NCBI GenBank assembly: GCA_944383515.1
Contig: CALWPV010000087.1
Span: 1-64,000, forward strand
From: an uncultured Clostridia bacterium
GTDB lineage: Bacteria; Bacillota; Clostridia; Lachnospirales; Bianqueaceae
Length of the DNA: 64,000 bases
Direction: 5' to 3'
Part shown: positions 7,973-15,240 of the stretch, piece after piece
Layout of the letters: each line of letters starts with the position of its first letter
Numbering within the stretch: position 1 is the first letter of the stretch
The notes under the pieces: model-generated
The model's database searches: none
The model's input: the letters and a program-made list of their open reading frames with translations, nothing else
What the model was told of the DNA's origin: nothing
Translations under genes and position numbers: made by a program

Positions 7973-8027
7973 CTGCCGCTTATGCAATCGTGGATTATGA
8001 CACGGGGTTGCATAAGCGGCAGTTTTT
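7973..8027 (+). terminator. terminator after glucokinase
   Basis: A perfect 15-bp stem (7973-7987 with 8008-8022) around a 20-base loop, then five T. Confidence 0.85.
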
Positions 8028-8084
8028 ATCACTATTGCATGAAAGACCGGCCGCCAGCCGGATTTTATCTTCAACGGGAAGCTA

Positions 8085-8113
8085 TTGTTTTTGAGTTTGA
8101 ATTAGTATATAAT
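8085..8113 (+). promoter_or_regulatory. murB-whiA-HPr promoter
   Basis: TTGTTT (8085-8090), a 17-base spacer and TATAAT (8108-8113), 37 bases before murB. Confidence 0.7.
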
Positions 8114-8149
8114 AAGCTATAGTCCATAATCTTGAAAGGAGAGCGAAGC

Positions 8150-9085
8150 ATGAATGGTGAAGAGCGTATCGCATCACTGTTTAGCAGAATTGTAGGCGAT
8201 TGGCGCGTACAGGTTAATTTTCCGTTGGCCAATTTAACTACCTTCCGAATTGGCGGTCCTGCCGCTTATGTTGTAACGCCCTCTCATATAGATGAACTGA
8301 AAGAAATCATGGCGGTTTGCCGAGAATACGATCTGAAGAGTTTGGTCCTGGGTAAAGGAAGCAATATTTTAGCCAGTGACGAGGGGTTTCAGGGTGTTAT
8401 TATTCGGTTAGACAGCGATTTTCGGAAAGTGCGCTTTCAAGACCTGATTGTAGAGGCAGAGTGCGGAGTCACGCTGTCGGCGCTGGCAAAAATGCTGGCC
8501 GAAAAGGGGCTTGGGGGTCTGGAGTTTGCCAGCGGTATTCCGGGAACTCTGGGCGGCGCTGTTTATATGAATGCAGGGGCCTATGGCGGTGAAATGAAGG
8601 ATATTATACAGGAAGTCACCGTGGTCGATATGCTAGGAAAAATAAAACATTTAGATCGCAGCGAGCTGCAGCTGGGGTACCGATCCAGTATTCTGCAGCG
8701 TAAATCCTGGATTGTCATTAAAGCTATTTTGCAAATGGAGAAAAAGGATCCCGCCCTTATTAAAGAGCGGATGCGGGAACTAGCAGAACAAAGAAACGCA
8801 AAGCAGCCGGTGGAAATGCCCAGTGCCGGTAGCGTATTTAAGAGACCGGAAGGACATTATGTGGGGCCTATGATAGAACAGGCTGGCCTGAAGGGGTATC
8901 AAGTGGGCGGCGCCATGGTGTCTCCCAAGCACGCCGGATTTATTGTGAATGCCGGCGGCGCTACCTGTCAAGACGTACTTCAGCTGATTCGCGTGATCCA
9001 AAAGAAAATAAAAGAGCAATTCCAGGTTGAATTGATTCCTGAGATCCGTTACCTTACGCCTCGCGGGCTGGATGTGATCCGGTGA
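8150..9085 (+). CDS. murB: UDP-N-acetylenolpyruvoylglucosamine reductase
   Basis: This FAD enzyme of peptidoglycan precursor synthesis reduces UDP-GlcNAc-enolpyruvate to UDP-MurNAc with NADPH, in the cytoplasm. The 311-residue chain shows the FAD-binding GKGSN (68-72), GIPGTLGGAVYMNAGAYGGE in the middle, and SAGSVFKRPEG with the catalytic serine, followed by AGLKGYQVGGAMVSPKHAGF. ATG 8150 has AAAGGAGAG just upstream; the in-frame TTG at 8132 lies before that site. It is first in an operon with whiA (13-base gap). The rapZ gene often found between murB and whiA in Clostridia is absent here. Confidence 0.95.
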   Translation: MNGEERIASLFSRIVGDWRVQVNFPLANLTTFRIGGPAAYVVTPSHIDELKEIMAVCREYDLKSLVLGKGSNILASDEGFQGVIIRLDSDFRKVRFQDLIVEAECGVTLSALAKMLAEKGLGGLEFASGIPGTLGGAVYMNAGAYGGEMKDIIQEVTVVDMLGKIKHLDRSELQLGYRSSILQRKSWIVIKAILQMEKKDPALIKERMRELAEQRNAKQPVEMPSAGSVFKRPEGHYVGPMIEQAGLKGYQVGGAMVSPKHAGFIVNAGGATCQDVLQLIRVIQKKIKEQFQVELIPEIRYLTPRGLDVIR

Positions 9086-9098
9086 AGGAGGGTAAGGC

Positions 9099-10067
9099 GT
9101 GTCGTTTTCTTCTCAGGTAAAAGCGGAGCTAGCGGAGCATGTCAGCAAGGCAAGGCATTGCCGGCTGGCGGAGCTTGCGGCAATTCTGGAAAGCTGCAGT
9201 GAAATACAGTTAGAATTACCCACGATAAAAATTGATAGCGAAAGTAGCGCGGTTATCAAAAAAGTCTTTACTTTACTGCAAAAAACGTTTAATATAGATA
9301 CGGACATTTTGTGCCAGTATGGCAAAGGAACCGGCAAGGTTAAACAGTATAGCATTTCTTTAAAGGAACCGGCGGTAATACATCGTATTTTGCACGATGT
9401 CGGATTCGTAAGCGAGCAGGCAGGGGTACGTACTCTTAGCCTGAAAATGCCCGACGAGATGCTGCAGAAAAACTGTTGCCGAAAAGCCTATATTCGAGGT
9501 GCGTTTCTGGCCAGTGGCTCGATCAATGACCCGCGGAAAAATTATCATATTGAGTTTCTTAGCGAAGATCACGAGAGAGCGGAGAGACTACAAGACTTTT
9601 TACGCGGTTTTGAGATTGAGTCGCGCATTTTGGAGCGCGTTAGGCCCCGAGGGCGAGCGGTTTACGTTTTGTATTTGAAAGATGGCGAGCAGATTGTGGA
9701 TGTACTTTCGGTTATGAAAGCGCACCAGTCGCTCATGGAGCTGGAGAATGTCCGCATTGTCAAGGATGTAAGAAACAAGATTAACCGACAGGTTAATTGC
9801 GAAACGGCGAATCTGAATAAAACGATCGGCGCGGCGGTGAAACAGGTTAATGACATTCAGTACCTGATGCAAAAGGGCGTTTTAAATCAATTACCGCGAG
9901 TACTGATTGAAATGGCGCATATTCGCCTGGATAATGAAGATCTGCCGTTAAAAGATTTAGGACAGCTGCTACACCCGCCGGTTAGCAAATCTGGGGTCAA
10001 CCACAGACTTCGTAAGCTGTCTAGGATCGCGGAAGAACTGCGAAATCAGAGTCATGAAACAAAATGA
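9099..10067 (+). CDS. whiA: WhiA-type DNA-binding regulator
   Basis: WhiA is a conserved Gram-positive protein tied to cell division and, in sporulating actinomycetes, to sporulation. It joins a LAGLIDADG-like fold to a C-terminal helix-turn-helix. Here it has 322 residues: AYIRGAFLASGSINDP lies in the first domain and HIRLDNEDLPLKDLGQLL leads into the helix-turn-helix SKSGVNHRLRKLSRIAEEL. It starts with GTG, fixed by GGAGGG 8 bases upstream. It lies in an operon between murB and the HPr paralogue, as in many Firmicutes (yvcL-crh in Bacillus). Confidence 0.92.
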   Translation: MSFSSQVKAELAEHVSKARHCRLAELAAILESCSEIQLELPTIKIDSESSAVIKKVFTLLQKTFNIDTDILCQYGKGTGKVKQYSISLKEPAVIHRILHDVGFVSEQAGVRTLSLKMPDEMLQKNCCRKAYIRGAFLASGSINDPRKNYHIEFLSEDHERAERLQDFLRGFEIESRILERVRPRGRAVYVLYLKDGEQIVDVLSVMKAHQSLMELENVRIVKDVRNKINRQVNCETANLNKTIGAAVKQVNDIQYLMQKGVLNQLPRVLIEMAHIRLDNEDLPLKDLGQLLHPPVSKSGVNHRLRKLSRIAEELRNQSHETK

Positions 10068-10079
10068 TGGAGGACTACC

Positions 10080-10331
10080 ATGGTAGAAAAGAAAGTGACA
10101 ATCACTCATTCCAAAGATCACGAGTTTGAGCTGGCAACAATGATCGTGCAAAGGGCGAGCCAGTTTGGCAGCCTGATTTCAATCGTAATGCAAGAGAAGA
10201 AGGTTAATGCCAAAAGTATTATGGGTACGACGTCCTTAGGCCTTATGGAAGACGATGAAGTAACCGTTATAGCCGAGGGAGAAGACGAAGAGGCGGCAGT
10301 AGAGTGTCTTGCCAATCTGCTGCATCGGTGA
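10080..10331 (+). CDS. HPr-like protein lacking the active-site His (Crh-like)
   Basis: This 83-residue protein has the HPr fold sequence from KKVTITH to the C-terminus. The regulatory serine segment VNAKSIMG (Ser46 equivalent) is intact. The phosphotransfer loop GLHARPAA of true HPr is replaced by DHEFELAT: the His15 and Arg17 positions are both Glu. It therefore cannot carry PTS phosphate on histidine but could still be phosphorylated by HprK, as Bacillus Crh is (Gln at position 15). Its place directly after whiA is the crh position in Bacillus. It probably serves as a CcpA co-effector or another Ser-P signal; that is inference. A terminator follows 21 bases after the stop. Confidence 0.85.
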   Translation: MVEKKVTITHSKDHEFELATMIVQRASQFGSLISIVMQEKKVNAKSIMGTTSLGLMEDDEVTVIAEGEDEEAAVECLANLLHR

Positions 10332-10352
10332 GAGATTAAAACAACGATAAAG

Positions 10353-10403
10353 AAGCGCTGTCAGGTGCCAGGATATATATCCCGTGATCTGACAGCGCTT
10401 TTT
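10353..10403. terminator. terminator between HPr-like gene and dipeptidase
   Basis: A 12-bp stem AAGCGCTGTCAG/CTGACAGCGCTT (10353-10364, 10389-10400) with a further small stem in the loop; a T run follows on the plus side and a weaker one on the minus side. Confidence 0.8.
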
Positions 10404-10430
10404 CATGTCAATGATTGGCGAGCCTTGCTA

Positions 10431-11408
10431 TTATAGCACATCCCGTAGAATGCGCTCTGCGTTTCCATGGGCAAATTTTTCTATGGCGTCGTCTGAAAAT
10501 CCGCGGCGGGAGAGCTCGTCAAAGATTTTGTATATATCCAGAGGAGAGGCAACTTCCAGGTCGCCACGAATGCCGTCCCAGTCAGAACCGAGAGCCACGG
10601 TTTCAATGCCGGCAATCGTTGCAATATGCTGCACATGATCGCCGATGCGCTTTACGGTACTGGCCGTATCGTGTATGGTTTCGCCAATGAATTCTGGCGC
10701 AAAGTTAATGCCCATGACACCGCCTTTTTCCGCTAAGAGCCGAATCATATCGTCGGTTAGGTTTCTTTGGTGCGGCGTGAGAGCGCGAGCATTGGAATGG
10801 CTGGCGACAAAGGGTTTTTGCGTAGTGCGGGCTACGTCGTAGAAGCCGCCGTCCGACAGATGGGAGACGTCAATAATCATGCCCAGCCGGTTCATTTGCT
10901 CTACGGCCTCCATTCCAAACGGTGTCAGTCCTTTTTGCATTTCCTGAGGATCCGAAGAGTTGGGATAGCCGAAGCAGTTCGGAAAATTCCATGTAAAGGA
11001 AATGAGGCGATAGCCCATGTCATAAAAAGCTGCCAGCTTTTCGTGACTGCCCTCCACCATGCGGCCGTCTTCAAAGGTTAAAAAAGCGCTGATACGGCCG
11101 GCGTTACGATTGGCTTTGTACTCTTCAAAGTTACGCGCGAAACCAATTAAATCGGCATGCTCGCGAATGGTATCCATGAGACCGTTATATAAGCGGCTGC
11201 GGAACACCTCGTCATCGATCCCTTGCGCCTGCATGTGAACTTTGGGCGGCATGAAGGTAGCAAAAAACTGTGCTGCGCAGCCGCCGGCCTTCATGCGCAC
11301 AAGATCTACGGATTTGTCGTTTTGATACAGGGAAGGGGCAGCCTCTGCGGCGCCGGATTCACGTCCAAACATCATTAGGGTGTCACAATGAAAATCAATG
11401 TAATGCAT
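10431..11408 (-). CDS. membrane-dipeptidase-type metallopeptidase (M19)
   Basis: A zinc dipeptidase of the renal dipeptidase family, cleaving dipeptides including forms with D-residues. The 325 residues begin with the metal motif DFHCDT (His7, Asp9). SHSNARALTPHQRNLTD in the middle and ALGSDWDGI towards the end supply the other ligands and the substrate pocket. There is no signal peptide, so it is probably cytoplasmic, unlike the mammalian enzyme. AAGGAGA precedes the ATG. Its long leader (about 160 bases) holds a 15-bp tandem repeat, and an extended -10 promoter lies at 11568-11576. Confidence 0.88.
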   Translation of the reverse strand: MHYIDFHCDTLMMFGRESGAAEAAPSLYQNDKSVDLVRMKAGGCAAQFFATFMPPKVHMQAQGIDDEVFRSRLYNGLMDTIREHADLIGFARNFEEYKANRNAGRISAFLTFEDGRMVEGSHEKLAAFYDMGYRLISFTWNFPNCFGYPNSSDPQEMQKGLTPFGMEAVEQMNRLGMIIDVSHLSDGGFYDVARTTQKPFVASHSNARALTPHQRNLTDDMIRLLAEKGGVMGINFAPEFIGETIHDTASTVKRIGDHVQHIATIAGIETVALGSDWDGIRGDLEVASPLDIYKIFDELSRRGFSDDAIEKFAHGNAERILRDVL

Positions 11409-11486
11409 AGTTTGTCTCCTTGTTGAGTTATGTGTTTATGTTAGAGCCATGTTCCACGCGGGCATGCCTGCATAGGAAATACCAAA

Positions 11487-11526
11487 TATGGGCATGCCAC
11501 GTATGGGCATGCCACGTATGGGCATG
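11487..11526. repeat. 15-bp tandem repeat, 2.7 copies
   Basis: The unit TATGGGCATGCCACG occurs twice in full and once in part. Each full unit contains the palindrome GGCATGCC. The array sits in the transcribed leader of the dipeptidase gene, about 80 bases before its start. Confidence 0.85.
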
Positions 11527-11567
11527 GAGGTTTTACTGGTAAAAAAGGGCGGCTCTCCTGTGTGGGC

Positions 11568-11576
11568 ATTATACCA
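11568..11576 (-). promoter_or_regulatory. dipeptidase promoter (extended -10)
   Basis: On the minus strand TGG-TATAAT is an extended -10 box. The -35 region (TCGCCA) is a poor match. Confidence 0.6.
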
Positions 11577-11654
11577 TATGTTCAGCGCGTTGGCGATCCC
11601 CGCTTTGGAAAAGTTGTTTATTATTATTTTCTCTATCCTGTAAACGCGAAAGTA

Positions 11655-11663
11655 TGTTATACT
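11655..11663 (+). promoter_or_regulatory. promoter of the leader ORF/ABC-F operon (extended -10)
   Basis: TGT-TATACT is an extended -10 box; no good -35 is seen. The start of transcription would be about 45 bases before the leader ORF. Confidence 0.6.
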
Positions 11664-11716
11664 AAAGTCTAGCGGCGCAGTGCGCCAGTTAAAAGAAACG
11701 AAAGGAGTTTATTTGT

Positions 11717-11809
11717 ATGTTACCGTACTATACAACCATTGTCAAAAGCCATGCAAAGCTCACGGTGTATCTTCCGCTTTGTATGGCTAAAGAAATGAAA
11801 TCTTTGTGA
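11717..11809 (+). CDS. 30-residue leader peptide ORF
   Basis: A short ORF with a good ribosome site (AAAGGAG, 9 bases before the ATG) encodes 30 residues from MLPYYTTIVKSH to KEMKSL. It resembles no known protein. Its coding sequence contains a 13-base stem (11747-11759 with 11776-11788, one G-U pair). The left arm can instead pair perfectly over 10 bases with 11873-11882, and the right arm (11783-11792) with 11848-11858. Such competing pairings are typical of leader peptides that control ABC-F genes through ribosome stalling. No T-rich terminator is seen, so the mechanism is unclear. Translation of this ORF is inferred only from the ribosome site. Confidence 0.6.
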   Translation: MLPYYTTIVKSHAKLTVYLPLCMAKEMKSL

Positions 11810-11882
11810 AATGTATTTCAGATTTCGTACAAGATAGTTCAGTCAGGCTTTAAGCCATTCTGCGGACATATTTGAGCTTTGC
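11747..11882 (+). promoter_or_regulatory. leader with mutually exclusive RNA pairings (candidate attenuator)
   Basis: Four segments can pair in alternative ways. Segment 1 (11747-11762) pairs with 2 (11776-11788). Segment 2 (11783-11792) pairs with 3 (11848-11858, one bulge). Segment 1 (11753-11762, GCAAAGCTCA) pairs with 4 (11873-11882, TGAGCTTTGC). Segments 1 and 2 lie inside the leader ORF; 3 and 4 lie just before the ribosome site of the next gene. Confidence 0.5.
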
Positions 11883-11918
11883 TTCTGATCGGAACGAATA
11901 AGAAAAGGAGCAAATCGT

Positions 11919-12203
11919 ATGAAATATATCAATGCAGAAGAATTACTACCTAAAGAACTCATTGAGCAGATTCAGGCTTTTATTACGGGGGGATATCTCT
12001 ATATTCCCACGAATGAGCAAAAGAAAGCGTGGGGCACCAATACCGGAATTCGCCGGGAACTGTCCGAGCGCAATCGGGAGATTTACCAAAAATACCAGCA
12101 AGGAGTCAGAGTCGAAGATCTCTCTGCAGGGTATTGCCTTTGTAAATCCAGCATTTATAAAATCATTCGTAAGCAAGCGGAGCAAAAGGAGAATCGATCA
12201 TGA
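11919..12203 (+). CDS. small HTH protein resembling the CD3324/Mor family
   Basis: A 94-residue basic protein. It begins with MKYINAEELLPKELIEQIQ, has a GGYLYIPTNEQKKAWG stretch, and ends in a predicted helix-turn-helix (GVRVEDLSAGYCLCKSSIYKIIRKQ). This layout resembles small Clostridial proteins annotated as CD3324 family with a Mor-activator-like helix-turn-helix. That assignment is from memory, and DNA binding is inferred. AAAAGGAG lies 8 bases before the ATG. Its stop overlaps the ABC-F start (ATGA), so the two are translated together, and it could regulate the operon. Confidence 0.65.
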   Translation: MKYINAEELLPKELIEQIQAFITGGYLYIPTNEQKKAWGTNTGIRRELSERNREIYQKYQQGVRVEDLSAGYCLCKSSIYKIIRKQAEQKENRS

Positions 12204-13732
12204 GTATCTTAGAAATGGAACATTTATCTCACGCGTTTGGCGATGTCATATTGTACCAAGATGCGAGTCTGCGCTTAAACGCGGGAGAACATATGGGACT
12301 GATTGGCGATAACGGGGCCGGTAAAAGTACGTTATTAAAAATCATAATGGGAACGTTTCTGCCCGATGCAGGCAGTTTGTGGATTGCCCCTCGTTACCGG
12401 CTGGGGTATCTGGATCAGCAGGCTAGGCTGAATCCGCTAGAAACCATTCACGAATATTTAAAGAGCGCCCATGAGCGGCTGTATCAAGTAGAGCGTCAAA
12501 TGGAGGAAAAATACCAGCAGGCCGCCGAAAATCAGGACCAGGGGGCGCTGCTTCAGCAAGCGGCCAGACTGCAAGAAACGCTGGAACGCGAAGGATTTTA
12601 CGAAATAGAATATCAAATGGAGCGCATAGCCCGGGGGTTAGGTGTGTATGCCATGGGGTACGATACTCCCATGGCGCAGCTTAGCGGTGGTCAGCGCGCA
12701 AAAGTGATTTTAACCAAATTATTATTGGAGTCACCCGATGTACTGCTGATGGACGAACCCACCAACTTTTTAGACGCCGAGCAAATACAGTGGCTGATTC
12801 AGTTTTTGCAAAACTACCCCGGCGCGTTTATTGTAGTGTCGCATAATCAAGAGTTTTTGGAACCGATCAGTCAGTGCATTAGCGATCTTGCATTCGGCAA
12901 AATCACTACCTATCGCGGCAGTTTTTTGGCCGCCATGCGGCAAAAAGAGTTTAATAGGCAGCAGAAGCTGCGGCTCTATGAGAGTCAGCAAAAACAAATT
13001 CAAAAGCTAGAGACTTACATTGCGCGCAACAAGGTGCGCGCCTCGACGGCGGCCATGGCGAAGAGCCGCGAAAAGGCGCTGGCGAAGATGGAGCGAATCG
13101 CGCCGCCGGCCAGTACGGGAGCGCCGCAGTTTCGGTTTCCGGCCATTCGTATGGCGCCGCAGGTTGTTTTGGAAGTAAAGAATTTGCAAATTGGCTATGA
13201 AACGCCGCTTTTGCCGCCGCTTACATTTAAAATGAAAAGCGAGGAGAGCGTGGCCATTTGCGGCTTTAACGGCGTGGGAAAGACGACGCTGTTAAATACG
13301 CTGATGGGGCGTTTGCCCAAACTGGACGGCTTTTTTTATTTATGCAGGGCAGGGAGTATTGCGTATTTTGAGCAGGAGACGAAGTGGGAGAGGCAGGTAA
13401 CGCCGCTCTCTTATTTGCGCCGCCTTTTTCCAGATCGGAGAGAAGGGGAGCTAAGGGGCGCGCTCGCACGCGCAGCGGTGAAACGTGAGCATATGCGGCA
13501 AGAAATGGTAACGCTATCCGGTGGGGAGCAGGCGAAGGTGAAGCTGGCGAGTATGAGCCTTGCGCCGCATTCTTTTTTGATTTTAGACGAACCTACGAAT
13601 CACCTCGATGAAAAGGCCAAAGAGGCGCTGATAGAAGCGCTGCGCTCTTATCACGGCGCGCTCATTGTTGTATCGCATGAAAAAGCGTTTTGCCAGGCCG
13701 TGGCGCAGCGGATAATTATGCTGGGTAGCTAA
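12200..13732 (+). CDS. ABC-F family ATPase
   Basis: A soluble protein with two ABC domains and no membrane segment, 510 residues. Walker A motifs are GDNGAGKS (36-43) and GFNGVGKT (near 354), each followed by an ABC signature (LSGGQ, LSGGEQ) and DEPTNFLD or DEPTNHLD. The linker between domains is a charged helical segment with RASTAAMAKSREKALAKMERI-like sequence, as in other ABC-F proteins. ABC-F members act on the ribosome: some ease stalled translation, others protect from antibiotics that bind near the peptidyl-transferase centre. Which applies here cannot be told from sequence. The leader ORF and RNA pairings upstream favour drug- or stall-induced expression. Confidence 0.88.
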   Translation: MSILEMEHLSHAFGDVILYQDASLRLNAGEHMGLIGDNGAGKSTLLKIIMGTFLPDAGSLWIAPRYRLGYLDQQARLNPLETIHEYLKSAHERLYQVERQMEEKYQQAAENQDQGALLQQAARLQETLEREGFYEIEYQMERIARGLGVYAMGYDTPMAQLSGGQRAKVILTKLLLESPDVLLMDEPTNFLDAEQIQWLIQFLQNYPGAFIVVSHNQEFLEPISQCISDLAFGKITTYRGSFLAAMRQKEFNRQQKLRLYESQQKQIQKLETYIARNKVRASTAAMAKSREKALAKMERIAPPASTGAPQFRFPAIRMAPQVVLEVKNLQIGYETPLLPPLTFKMKSEESVAICGFNGVGKTTLLNTLMGRLPKLDGFFYLCRAGSIAYFEQETKWERQVTPLSYLRRLFPDRREGELRGALARAAVKREHMRQEMVTLSGGEQAKVKLASMSLAPHSFLILDEPTNHLDEKAKEALIEALRSYHGALIVVSHEKAFCQAVAQRIIMLGS

Positions 13733-13736
13733 GGCA

Positions 13737-13765
13737 TTGATTTTTGGCGGTGAATCAGGTACAAT
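13737..13765 (+). promoter_or_regulatory. promoter of the rhamnulokinase gene
   Basis: TTGATT (13737-13742), a 17-base spacer and TACAAT (13760-13765), just after the ABC-F stop. Confidence 0.75.
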
Positions 13766-13797
13766 ACAGATAACTTATTCTTATCACGAGGTGAAAG

Positions 13798-15219
13798 ATG
13801 AAAAAGGTATATCTGGCGTTTGATCTGGGGGCTTCGTCGGGGCGGTTAATGATGGGATACCGGCAGGGCGAGGCGTTACAAATGGAAGAGATTCATCGTT
13901 TCGCGAACGGACCGGTATCGATGGGGCAGCGGCTATATTGGGACGTGCCGTATTTGCTGCAGCAAATGAAAGAAGGGCTTAAAAAAATAAGCCGCCTGCC
14001 GGTGGAGGCCGTGTGCATCGGCATCGACACCTGGGGTGTGGACTATGGGTATATAGGTGCTGACGGGTCGCTTCTGGGTCTTCCGTTTTGTTATCGCGAT
14101 CCCAAAAACCAAGAAGCTATGGAAGAGTGGAATGTGAACTTTGGGGATATCTATGCGATTGCCGGTTTACAAAAAATGGCTCTGAATACGGCGTTTCAGT
14201 TATATTACGATATAACCAGGCGGCCGCAACTGCTGCGGGCCGCGAAGCATTTGTTATGGATGCCGGATCTTTTGGCTTATTTTCTGACGGGAGAGGTTTC
14301 GTGCGAATATACGATAGCCTCCACTTCTATGCTGCTAGATGCTGGCAAGCGGGATTGGTCGCCGGATATTTTGGCCGAGTTGGAAAAACAGTTTTCCGAC
14401 GGACCGGCGCCTAGCCTGCGCGCGCTGCTTCCGGAGATTCGCAGGCCCGGGCAGGTGCTAGGGACGCTTACCCCGGCGGTGCAGGAAGAAACGGGGCTTT
14501 CGGCTATTCCGGTGGCCGTGGTAGCCAGTCATGATACGGCTTCGGCCGTGGCGGGAACTCCGTTTGAAAGCCAGACGCATGCGTTTTTAAGCAGCGGCAC
14601 ATGGTCATTGCTGGGTCTTGAAACAGAAAACCCGTGGACGGGTGAAAGCTCCTATCAGGCCGACTTCACCAATGAAGGCGGCGCAGACGGAAAAACATTG
14701 TATTTAAAGAACATTAGCGGTCTGTGGGTGGTACAGCAGCTGCGCAAAGAGTGGCACATGGAATATCCGGCAATGATTCAGCTGGCTCGGCAGGCCATAG
14801 GCGGTGAGTTTCGTATAGATCCGGAAGACGCATCCTTTGTCGCGCCAAGCAGTATGGAAGAGGCCATTCGGGCCTACTGCGCCGCGCATTATGGTAAAGA
14901 GCCGCAGACGCGGGGCCAGATATTGGCGGCGGTATATCAAGGCCTGACAGAAACATATCGGGGCTGCCTTGACGCGATGCGCGCCATTACCGGCTGCCAG
15001 CCAGATACGCTGCATATGGTGGGCGGCGGTATTCAGGATACGCTGCTCTGCCAGCTTACGGCACAGGTGACAGGGGTGCCGGTGGTAACTGGTCCTGTAG
15101 AAGCGGCAGCGCTGGGGAATATACTGCTGCAAATGGTGGCGCTGGGCGAGCTGGGTTCATTGCAGCAGGGCCGAGACATGGTCAGACGTTCAACGAAGCT
15201 GGAGCGGTATGAGCCGTAA
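13798..15219 (+). CDS. rhaB: rhamnulokinase (FGGY family)
   Basis: A cytoplasmic FGGY sugar kinase that phosphorylates L-rhamnulose at C1. Its 473 residues match the family. The ATP-binding FDLGASSGR opens the chain, IDTWGVDYG (near 80-88) is typical of rhamnulokinase, SSGTWSLLG sits in the second domain and MVGGGIQD in the adenosine-binding region. The ribosome site is GAGGTG, 7 bases before the ATG. No rhamnose isomerase, aldolase, regulator or transporter is nearby; the next gene, a homoserine dehydrogenase, follows after 21 bases and seems cotranscribed. The sugar specificity is inferred from motifs only. Confidence 0.85.
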   Translation: MKKVYLAFDLGASSGRLMMGYRQGEALQMEEIHRFANGPVSMGQRLYWDVPYLLQQMKEGLKKISRLPVEAVCIGIDTWGVDYGYIGADGSLLGLPFCYRDPKNQEAMEEWNVNFGDIYAIAGLQKMALNTAFQLYYDITRRPQLLRAAKHLLWMPDLLAYFLTGEVSCEYTIASTSMLLDAGKRDWSPDILAELEKQFSDGPAPSLRALLPEIRRPGQVLGTLTPAVQEETGLSAIPVAVVASHDTASAVAGTPFESQTHAFLSSGTWSLLGLETENPWTGESSYQADFTNEGGADGKTLYLKNISGLWVVQQLRKEWHMEYPAMIQLARQAIGGEFRIDPEDASFVAPSSMEEAIRAYCAAHYGKEPQTRGQILAAVYQGLTETYRGCLDAMRAITGCQPDTLHMVGGGIQDTLLCQLTAQVTGVPVVTGPVEAAALGNILLQMVALGELGSLQQGRDMVRRSTKLERYEP

Positions 15220-15240
15220 ACGGAAGAGGAGGTAGTGCAG

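Larger units (their letters stand above)
11409..11716. other. intergenic region between the dipeptidase and the leader ORF
   Basis: About 300 bases without a gene. It holds the dipeptidase leader with GGCATGCC-containing tandem repeats (11487-11526, and one more GGGCATGCC at 11460-11468), the two divergent promoters, and an AT-rich stretch around 11610-11640. No further coding sequence with a ribosome site is visible. Confidence 0.6.
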
